DNA from: an uncultured Halieaceae bacterium
Lineage (GTDB): Bacteria; Pseudomonadota; Gammaproteobacteria; Pseudomonadales; Halieaceae
Length of the DNA: 7,731 nucleotides
Assembly (NCBI GenBank): GCA_938045215.1
Contig: CALINF010000277.1
Span: 1-7,731 of the forward strand
Direction of reading: 5' to 3'
A program made the position numbers and the translations under genes. Under the pieces are notes generated by a model. That model saw nothing but the letters and a program-made list of their open reading frames with translations. It had not been told where the DNA came from and did no database searches. This document shows, piece after piece, positions 1 through 6,066 of this stretch; position 1 is the stretch's first letter, and the number at the start of each line of letters is the position of its first letter.

Positions 1-1404
1 GTGTTTACCATCAGCCGTTCTTCTATTACCCCGTTCTTGCAGTTTTCGCAGCGGCGCGATCTGAGGGAGGCAATCTATCGCGCCTATACTCGCTGCGGCG
101 CGAATGACAATGCTTTCAACAATGAGGTGGTATTGCGTGAAATCGCTACCGCACGTGCTGAGCGCGCGAGGCTACTTGGGTATCCCAGCCATGCCGCTTT
201 TATGCTGGATGATCGTATGGCCGGGTCACCCGAGGCCGTGAGGGGGCTGCTGGATAGCGTATGGGCGCCGGCGCACGCGCGGGTGCGCGAGGAAGCAGCC
301 GATATACAAGCGATAATTGATGCAGAGGGTGGCGGTTTTACGCTCGCGCCATGGGACTGGGATTACTACGCCGAGAAAGTCCGTGAGGAACGCTTTGGTC
401 TGGACGAAGAGGTATTTAAACCCTATTTCCTGTTGGAGAACGTGATCGCGGGTGCATTTGACGTTGCGCAGAAACTATACGGCCTGTCTTTTCACGAGAT
501 TGCAGATGCTCCGCAGTACAACGTCGATACCACCGCCTATGAAGTGCGCAACGACGATGGGTCGCTGGTGGGTGTGTTTATCACCGACTTTTATATGCGC
601 CCCAGTAAACGCAGCGGTGCGTGGATGAGTGAGTTTCGAGCGCAATCGTCCCTCGACGGTGAGGTGCGCCCGATTGTGGTGAACTGCTGCAACTTCCCCA
701 AATCTGATCCCTGCCTGCTGGGCATGGATGAGGTGCGTACCCTGTTTCATGAATTTGGTCACGGTTTGCATGGTCTGCTTTCAAAAGTCCGTTTTCAAAG
801 CCTGTCTGGCACCAACGTCAAGCAGGATTTTGTCGAGCTGCCTTCACAGATTATGGAACACTGGTCGTTACAGCCCCAAGTCATGAAGTCCTATGCCACG
901 CACGTGGAGACCGGTGAGCCGATTCCGGATGAATTGATAGAAAAAATTCGTGCCGCTGAAACGTTCAATCAGGGCTTTGCCACTACCGAGTATCTTGCGG
1001 CCTCCTATCTTGATCTGGCGTGGCATCAGCTTGACCCTGCGCAATCATTGGACGTGCAGGCATTCGAAAAAACGGCTTTGGCCGAGATTGACCTCATCGA
1101 CGTGGTGGATCCCCGTTACAAGTCGACCTATTTCCAGCATATCTTTTCCAGTGATTCATATTCTGCTGGCTACTACTCCTACATCTGGGCTGAAGTGCTG
1201 GACGCGGATGGTTTCGAGGCGTTTCTGGAAAACGGGCTGTTCGACCCGGCAACGGCGCGGGCATTTCGTGAGAACGTGCTGGAACGGGGTGGTAGTGAGG
1301 ACCCGATGGTGTTGTACCGCAACTTCCGCGGTCGTGACCCACAGGTTGGACCCCTGCTGCGAAATAGAGGGCTCGCAGCGGCAGATGCAGTGTCTGCGGC
1401 GTAA
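1..1404 (+). CDS. dcp: M3-family zinc metallopeptidase, peptidyl-dipeptidase Dcp type (5' end outside the window)
   Basis: This gene encodes a thimet-oligopeptidase-like enzyme that cuts short peptides; the Dcp branch releases C-terminal dipeptides. Seen: the zinc motif HEFGH at residues 250-254 of the visible 467, and the third zinc ligand as Glu279 in DFVELPSQIMEHW, 29 residues after the first His as expected for M3. The catalytic loop near the C-terminus has His380, Tyr387, Tyr391 and Tyr394. From the first zinc His to the C-terminus is 217 residues, close to the family value, so the 3' end is intact. The GTG at position 1 is almost certainly an internal Val codon: the text after it (RRDLREAIYRAYTRCG) matches the middle of Dcp proteins. 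Roughly 220-250 N-terminal residues are missing, so a signal peptide cannot be judged. The Gly-Gly usually found in the catalytic loop is replaced by SSDS. The next gene is a peptide-type transporter, which fits a shared role in peptide use. PrlC-type oligopeptidase A is the main alternative. Confidence 0.93.
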   Translation: MFTISRSSITPFLQFSQRRDLREAIYRAYTRCGANDNAFNNEVVLREIATARAERARLLGYPSHAAFMLDDRMAGSPEAVRGLLDSVWAPAHARVREEAADIQAIIDAEGGGFTLAPWDWDYYAEKVREERFGLDEEVFKPYFLLENVIAGAFDVAQKLYGLSFHEIADAPQYNVDTTAYEVRNDDGSLVGVFITDFYMRPSKRSGAWMSEFRAQSSLDGEVRPIVVNCCNFPKSDPCLLGMDEVRTLFHEFGHGLHGLLSKVRFQSLSGTNVKQDFVELPSQIMEHWSLQPQVMKSYATHVETGEPIPDELIEKIRAAETFNQGFATTEYLAASYLDLAWHQLDPAQSLDVQAFEKTALAEIDLIDVVDPRYKSTYFQHIFSSDSYSAGYYSYIWAEVLDADGFEAFLENGLFDPATARAFRENVLERGGSEDPMVLYRNFRGRDPQVGPLLRNRGLAAADAVSAA

Positions 1405-1413
1405 ATCGGTAGC

Positions 1414-1423
1414 GTAGGCCTAC
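1414..1423. repeat. 10-bp perfect palindrome in the gap before the transporter operon
   Basis: GTAGGCCTAC reads the same on both strands and lies 10 bases after the peptidase stop codon. It has no loop and no following T-run, so it is not a terminator. A small operator for the downstream operon is possible, but a 10-bp palindrome also arises by chance. The remainder of the 119-base gap shows no convincing promoter hexamers. Confidence 0.25.
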
Positions 1424-1504
1424 ATCGCTTCGTCCGAACGGATTACCGCACTGGCGCAAGGGAGTTGCGTCGACAGGGCAACCGTGTGAAAGTGCGCGTT
1501 CTAC

Positions 1505-1513
1505 AAGGTAGGG
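1505..1513 (+). promoter_or_regulatory. Ribosome binding site of the substrate-binding protein gene
   Basis: AAGGTAGGG resembles the Shine-Dalgarno consensus and ends 10 bases before ATG 1524. It supports that start, which also places a complete lipoprotein signal peptide at the N-terminus. Confidence 0.6.
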
Positions 1514-1523
1514 CACAATAATA

Positions 1524-3695
1524 ATGAAAGCAGCTTTACGTTTCGCAGCACTGTTAGCGGCGATTTCTCTAGCTATAGGCTTAACTTCGGGGTGTAGCGA
1601 AGGCCCCTGGAACGACCCCAATCCATCCTCGCCACCGAATAAAATAACCTATCAATCGGTGATGACGCCTGCGCCGCCCAAACATCTCGATACGGCACTG
1701 TCATACGCAACCGATGAAGCGCTGTTTTTGATGCAGATCTACGAGCCACCGCTTGGGTATCATTTCCTGAAGCGCCCGTATGAACTCATTCCACAAAGTG
1801 TAGAGCAACTGCCCGAGGTGACTTACCTCGACAAGGACGGTGCCCCTGTTGATCTGGAGTCGGGTGAGGTGGCCTACACCCGCTACCAGATGACGGTGAG
1901 ACCAGAAGCTCACTATCAGCCACATCCGGCATTTGCCGTGGATGCCAGTGGGGAGCCGCTTTACCTGTTTAGTACCGCTCAGGAGGGCGCGCGCTTTCAT
2001 CAGGTACCAGATTTCCCTGAATTGGGTTCGCGACCCGTGCAGGCAGGCGATTTCGTTTACGCCATAAAGCGACTCGCCGATCCCGTATTGGGTTCCCCGA
2101 TGCTGGGTCTTATGGGGCAATATATTGTAGGAATGAAAGAGTTCTCTGATCGAATCGACGAAGAGCCTCGCGAGCGTTGGCTTGATCTGCGCCAGTACGA
2201 AATGACTGGCCTTGAGATTATTGATGACCAGACATTCAGCATTACAATAAACGGCCGCTATCCACAATTTATCTATTGGCTGGCTATGCACTTTTTCTCA
2301 CCGATTGCCCCCGAGGTTGATCGTTTCTATAAGAATCCGGGCTTTGTAGATCGCAACCTTACGTTGGACTGGTGGCCTGTGGGCGCCGGTCCTTTCATGA
2401 TGGTCAAGAATAATCCTAACACCGAGATCGTGCTGGAAAAGAACCCCAACTATCGGCCGGATTTTTATCCTACCGAGGGTGAGCAGGGTGATGCCGAGGC
2501 GGGCTTTCTGGACGACGCTGGCAAGCGACTTCCGTTTATTGACCGGGCAGTATTCAGACTCGAAAAAACGGTTTTGCCCCTGTGGACAAAGTTTCTGCAG
2601 GGCTATTACGACCGCTCCGGTGAAGTGCGCGGCAATACCAATCGTGTGTTTGACCAGGCATTTGTGGTGGGCCCTGACGGGCTTGAACTGACCGAAGAAC
2701 TTCGGGGTCACGACATCACGGTATCGCAGGATGTAAAGCCGGGTATGTATTACTACGGCTTTAATATGCGAGACCCGGTGATCGGCGGCTATACAGATGA
2801 GAGACGTAAGCTGCGCAGGGCGCTGCAGATAGCATTTGATCTCGAGGAATATATTAATATTTTCTACAAGGGTAACGGCATTGCTGGAATGAGCCCGATT
2901 CCACCAGGCATTCCTGGCTTTATGGACGGTGAAGCTGGTATCAATCCCTATGTGTACGACTGGGTAGACGGGAAAGCACAGCGCAAGCCGATAGAGCACG
3001 CCAAGCAATTGATGATTGAGGCCGGTTACCCGAACGGTCGCAATGCAGTGACCGGCGAACCGCTCAAGATTTTCATCGATGTGCAGTCTCAGGCGATGAA
3101 CAACACCACGATGAACTGGATTACACGCACTTTTTCTCAAATTGGCGTGCAGGTGGAATATCGACCGGCCGACTGGAACAGAACACGTGAGAAGTTGCTC
3201 ACCGGCAATACGCAGATCTTTTCTCATGGCTGGATAGCAGACTATCCCGATCCGGAGAACTTCCTGTTTCTCCTGAGCAGTTCAGAGAGCCCGCTGATCT
3301 GTGAATGTGATGGTGCCAACAATGCCAACTATGACTCGCGCGAATACGACGATCTGTTTGAACAAATGCGCCTTGAACCCTCGGGCCCCGCACGTGACAA
3401 GATCATCTCGCGCATGATTGACCTGTATCAGAAAGACGCCATCTGGCTATATACGTTCTTTCCCAAGGACAACTACCTGAACAATGCCTGGGTCTCTAAT
3501 ACCAAGCGTCACGGTATTACGCCGGGCAATCTCAAGTACTTACGCATAGACCCTGAGCACCGCGCCGAGCGGCAGGCGCAGTGGAATCAGCCTGTGACCT
3601 GGCCATTGTATGCAGGTGCGATTTTGCTGCTGCTCTTGCTGTTGCCGGGAGTGATTGCCTATCGGCGTCGCCTCAAGGCTACAGCAACCCACTGA
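1524..3695 (+). CDS. Peptide-type ABC transporter substrate-binding lipoprotein (SBP_bac_5 family) with C-terminal membrane helix
   Basis: This is the extracytoplasmic binding protein that presents substrate, probably oligopeptides, to the permeases encoded downstream. The N-terminus is a lipoprotein signal: Lys2 and Arg6, a hydrophobic stretch at about 7-20, then LTSGC with the likely lipidated Cys24. The SBP_bac_5 fold spans roughly 40-670. Family hallmarks are the YEPPLGYHFLKRPY stretch (73-86), YYYGFNMRDP (409-418), the helix LRRALQIAFD (430-439) and GWIADYPDP (569-577). At 723 residues it is clearly longer than OppA or DppA (about 540). Residues 693-713 are strongly hydrophobic, with seven consecutive Leu (701-707), followed by RRRLK, which predicts a C-terminal transmembrane helix with a cytoplasmic end. 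Binding proteins of this large size occur with YejF-type transporters in beta- and gammaproteobacteria, to my recollection. The true ligand cannot be read from sequence; peptides are inferred from family and the adjacent peptidase. The stop codon is 9 bases before the next start. Confidence 0.94.
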   Translation: MKAALRFAALLAAISLAIGLTSGCSEGPWNDPNPSSPPNKITYQSVMTPAPPKHLDTALSYATDEALFLMQIYEPPLGYHFLKRPYELIPQSVEQLPEVTYLDKDGAPVDLESGEVAYTRYQMTVRPEAHYQPHPAFAVDASGEPLYLFSTAQEGARFHQVPDFPELGSRPVQAGDFVYAIKRLADPVLGSPMLGLMGQYIVGMKEFSDRIDEEPRERWLDLRQYEMTGLEIIDDQTFSITINGRYPQFIYWLAMHFFSPIAPEVDRFYKNPGFVDRNLTLDWWPVGAGPFMMVKNNPNTEIVLEKNPNYRPDFYPTEGEQGDAEAGFLDDAGKRLPFIDRAVFRLEKTVLPLWTKFLQGYYDRSGEVRGNTNRVFDQAFVVGPDGLELTEELRGHDITVSQDVKPGMYYYGFNMRDPVIGGYTDERRKLRRALQIAFDLEEYINIFYKGNGIAGMSPIPPGIPGFMDGEAGINPYVYDWVDGKAQRKPIEHAKQLMIEAGYPNGRNAVTGEPLKIFIDVQSQAMNNTTMNWITRTFSQIGVQVEYRPADWNRTREKLLTGNTQIFSHGWIADYPDPENFLFLLSSSESPLICECDGANNANYDSREYDDLFEQMRLEPSGPARDKIISRMIDLYQKDAIWLYTFFPKDNYLNNAWVSNTKRHGITPGNLKYLRIDPEHRAERQAQWNQPVTWPLYAGAILLLLLLLPGVIAYRRRLKATATH

Positions 3696-3697
3696 GG
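3694..3697 (+). promoter_or_regulatory. Shine-Dalgarno overlapping the upstream stop codon (first permease)
   Basis: GAGG begins inside the TGA stop of the binding-protein gene (tGAGGa) and lies 7 bases before ATG 3705. Ribosomes ending on the upstream gene are thus positioned to restart, which suggests translational coupling. Confidence 0.7.
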
Positions 3698-3704
3698 ATT
3701 TAGA

Positions 3705-4682
3705 ATGTTCGCTTACATTGTAAGACGATTGCTCTACGCGATTCCGATTCTGATCGGTGTCAATCTTCTCACTTTCACCCTGTTTTTTGTGGTGAATACG
3801 CCCGATGATATGGCGGTGTCTCAGTTGGGTGAAAAGTATGTAACGCCCGAGGCGATCGAAAATTGGAAGAAAAAGAATGGCTACGATAAACCACTATTTG
3901 TTAATGCTGATGCGTCAGGGACAAGTCAGCTAACCGATACCATTTTCTTCAATAAATCCGTCAGGCTGTTTGCGTTTGACTTTGGCCGCTCTGAAAGTGG
4001 TCGTGACATCACCACGGATGTGTCCACGCGCATGTGGCCGAGTCTGGCGGTAGCGCTGCCCACCTTTATCGTTGGCATCGGTGTCAATATCACGATTGCC
4101 CTGATGGTTGTTATGTTTCATGCCACACGCCTGGACCGGGGCGCGGTGTTTCTATTTGTTGCGCTGATGTCGATCTCATACCTGTTTTACATTATCGGTG
4201 GGCAGTATTTGGTGGCTAAATCATGGCGTTTGGTGCCTGTGTCGGGGTTCGTACCGGAAGGGCAGGTATGGCGATTTCTTGTTCTGCCGGTCATGGTGGG
4301 CGTGATCGCCGGCATCGGAGCAGGTGCTCGCTGGTATCGGACCCTGTTTCTGGAAGAAGCCAATCAGGACTATGTACGCACTGCGCGTGCAAAGGGCTGC
4401 AGTGAGCTGACTATCCTGTTCAAGCACATTCTGCCCAACGCCATGATCCCTATACTCACTGGCGTGGTGGTGCTGATACCTACTCTGTTTATGGGCAGCC
4501 TCCTGATCGAATCCTTTTTCGGTATCCCCGGGCTGGGTAGCTACATGCTGGACGCGATCAATTCACAGGATTTTGCGATCGTTCGCAGCATGGTGTTCAT
4601 AGGCTCTATTTTGTACATCCTGGGCCTGATTCTCACGGATATTTCTTACACTCTGGCGGACCCTCGGGTCCGGCTTTCCTGA
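3705..4682 (+). CDS. ABC transporter permease, DppB/OppB type
   Basis: This is one of the two inner-membrane channel subunits of the importer. The N-terminus FAYIVRRLLYAIPILIGVNL is typical of DppB/OppB. Predicted helices lie at about 9-30, 113-138, 146-166, 189-210, 246-268 and 292-313, giving the usual six. The large periplasmic loop at 31-109 includes DFGRSESGRD, matching the conserved FGxS stretch of this subfamily. The cytoplasmic EAA loop that docks onto the ATPase is at about 223-246 (YVRTARAKG...ILPNA). It is followed by the GIPGLG segment (273-278) and the C-terminal LADPRVRLS ending characteristic of the family. The length of 325 residues is normal. The start is supported by the GAGG site 7 bases upstream. 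It follows the binding-protein gene by 9 bases and precedes the second permease by 13 bases, as in a single operon. Substrate selectivity cannot be inferred from the permease. Confidence 0.95.
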   Translation: MFAYIVRRLLYAIPILIGVNLLTFTLFFVVNTPDDMAVSQLGEKYVTPEAIENWKKKNGYDKPLFVNADASGTSQLTDTIFFNKSVRLFAFDFGRSESGRDITTDVSTRMWPSLAVALPTFIVGIGVNITIALMVVMFHATRLDRGAVFLFVALMSISYLFYIIGGQYLVAKSWRLVPVSGFVPEGQVWRFLVLPVMVGVIAGIGAGARWYRTLFLEEANQDYVRTARAKGCSELTILFKHILPNAMIPILTGVVVLIPTLFMGSLLIESFFGIPGLGSYMLDAINSQDFAIVRSMVFIGSILYILGLILTDISYTLADPRVRLS

Positions 4683-4684
4683 GG
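4681..4684 (+). promoter_or_regulatory. Shine-Dalgarno overlapping the upstream stop codon (second permease)
   Basis: GAGG again starts within the preceding TGA stop (tGAGGc), 11 bases before ATG 4696. The spacing is long but usable, and no better site lies closer to the start. It repeats the arrangement at the previous junction. Confidence 0.5.
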
Positions 4685-4695
4685 CGGCGCGTAGC

Positions 4696-6066
4696 ATGAA
4701 GGTTGTTGTATTGTGGTCAGACGCGCTGATATTTTTGTTGGCAATATCGCTGGTGGTGTTCTTTTTCCAGTTGCGCAAGGATCCGCAGATTCGCGCACGC
4801 TGGCAGCAGGTTTTTTCTTCCCGCCTGGGCATGATGACGTTCACGGTAATCATTGCCTATGTGAGTGTTGCCCTGCTTGATTCAATGCATTTTCGTGTGG
4901 CCCTGGAGAACCCTGACGGCCTGGAAACGCAGGAAGTGTTTTACGACAACAACGTAACCAGTGTGCTGGATGTACTCAGCGGCGGCATGGGCGAGCGCTT
5001 TGAACGCACTTACTCAGCGCCATTTGCGCTCAAGTCATTTGAAAAGCAAACCCTGCAGGATGAGATGGGGCGCACTGTTCGCGACTTCCCACAGTTAAAG
5101 CATGCAGGTGTTCATCTGGAGTCACCCCAGGACAAATGGGCGGATGTAGGTCAGCGCAGTCTCTATGCGCTGCTGATGGGCGCTGCCTTGTCGCTGTTGA
5201 TCATCCTGCCGCAGTGGCTCCTGCTGCGCAACAGTCCGTTGCCGTGGTACGCCTCCTGGGCGGTACAGGGCATTCTGATCTCTGCAGCAGTATGGATGGT
5301 GAGTATCAGCCGCTACTACCATGTGCTGGGTACAGATCTCGGTGGAGCCGATGTGCTCTATCAGACCATGAAGGGTATCCGCACCGGCGTGCTGTTGGGC
5401 ACACTGTCTACACTGATCATGCTACCCATCGCGGTCACGCTGGGTATTGCTGCGGGCTACTTCAAAGGTTGGGTCGACGATGTGGTGCAGTATCTCTACA
5501 TCACCCTCAGCTCCATACCCGGCATCTTGCTGATCGCCGCTTCCGTACTGTTGTTTCAGGTGTATATCGATATCAACCCTGATTTCTTCTCTATTGGTAT
5601 GGAGAAAGCAGACGCCAAGTTTATTGCATTGTGCTTCATTCTGGGTGTCACCAGCTGGAGCACGCTGTGCCGATTGATACGCGCCGAAACACTCAAAATC
5701 AGTCAGCTTGGCTACGTGCAGGCTGCGCATGCGTTTGGTGTGAGCCATGTGCGCATTCTGTGGCGACATATTCTGCCGAACGTGGTGCATATCATACTGA
5801 TCACTTTTGTATTGGATTTCAGTGCGCTGGTACTGGCTGAAGCCGTACTGTCGTACATTGGTGTGGGTATCGATCCGTCGATGGGCAGTTGGGGCAATAT
5901 GATTAACGGCGCTCGTACTGAGCTATCACGGGAGCCGGTAATCTGGTGGACGCTCGCCGGTGCGTTTTTGTTTATGTTTGTACTGGTACTGGCTGCCAAC
6001 TTGTTCTCCGATCTCGTGCGTGACGCATTTGATCCGCGCACCAGCCTGCGGAGGTCAGAGGCATGA
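4696..6066 (+). CDS. ABC transporter permease, DppC/OppC type, with long N-terminal extension
   Basis: This is the second inner-membrane channel subunit, partner of the DppB-type permease. The core begins with HVLGTDLGGADVL (209-221), the equivalent of the HxLGTDxxGRDV stretch of DppC/OppC. The EAA loop is at about 340-362 (YVQAAHAFG...HILPN) and is followed by SYIGVGIDPSMGSWGNMI. The C-terminal DAFDPRTSLR is also typical. The protein has 456 residues against about 300-340 for ordinary DppC/OppC. The extra part lies before the core: helices at about 9-26, 44-61, 156-177 and 186-204, with a polar loop of about 93 residues at 62-154. Positive charges after the first helix (RKDPQIRARW) predict an outside N-terminus and a periplasmic loop. 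This places the GTD motif on the periplasmic side, as in normal family members. A second insert of about 20 residues (289-308) sits between two core helices. The gene ends in an ATGA overlap with the ATPase gene. Confidence 0.94.
   Translation: MKVVVLWSDALIFLLAISLVVFFFQLRKDPQIRARWQQVFSSRLGMMTFTVIIAYVSVALLDSMHFRVALENPDGLETQEVFYDNNVTSVLDVLSGGMGERFERTYSAPFALKSFEKQTLQDEMGRTVRDFPQLKHAGVHLESPQDKWADVGQRSLYALLMGAALSLLIILPQWLLLRNSPLPWYASWAVQGILISAAVWMVSISRYYHVLGTDLGGADVLYQTMKGIRTGVLLGTLSTLIMLPIAVTLGIAAGYFKGWVDDVVQYLYITLSSIPGILLIAASVLLFQVYIDINPDFFSIGMEKADAKFIALCFILGVTSWSTLCRLIRAETLKISQLGYVQAAHAFGVSHVRILWRHILPNVVHIILITFVLDFSALVLAEAVLSYIGVGIDPSMGSWGNMINGARTELSREPVIWWTLAGAFLFMFVLVLAANLFSDLVRDAFDPRTSLRRSEA
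6050..6066 (+). promoter_or_regulatory. Strong ribosome binding site and ATGA stop/start overlap before the ATPase gene
   Basis: GGAGGT (6050-6055) lies inside the end of the permease gene, 7 bases before ATG 6063. The ATG overlaps the permease stop as ATGA (6063-6066). This fixes the ATPase start and indicates coupled translation, which would keep permease and ATPase amounts matched. Confidence 0.8.

Noticed and set aside
1..3. GTG at the first base as the start codon of the peptidase
   Set aside because: The residues following it belong to the middle of Dcp proteins, and the distance from the zinc motif shows that about 220 or more residues are missing upstream.
950..1417. Alternative + strand frame over the end of the peptidase gene (155 codons)
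   Set aside because: Low-complexity Arg/Trp-rich translation in an off frame of a gene whose own frame contains the conserved catalytic loop.
1465..1507. Possible sigma70 promoter before the transporter operon (TTGCGT at 1465-1470; TACAAG at 1502-1507)
   Set aside because: The hexamers match the consensus only partly and their spacing to each other is wrong (31 bases). No pair with a 16-18 base spacer was convincing.
1405..1523. Rho-independent terminator between the peptidase and the transporter operon
   Set aside because: There is no GC-rich hairpin followed by a T-run; the only palindrome has no loop and no T-tract.
1094..1621. Minus-strand open frame spanning the peptidase end and the intergenic gap
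   Set aside because: The translation is rich in Pro, Arg and His, as expected for an antisense shadow, and resembles no family. It overlaps conserved coding sequence at both ends.
2298..3227. Long open frame on the minus strand (309 codons)
   Set aside because: It lies entirely inside the binding-protein gene, its translation shows no recognisable domain, and the + strand frame has clear family motifs along its whole length.
5422..6041. Minus-strand open frames inside the second permease gene
   Set aside because: No domain is seen, and the opposite strand encodes conserved EAA-loop and membrane segments.
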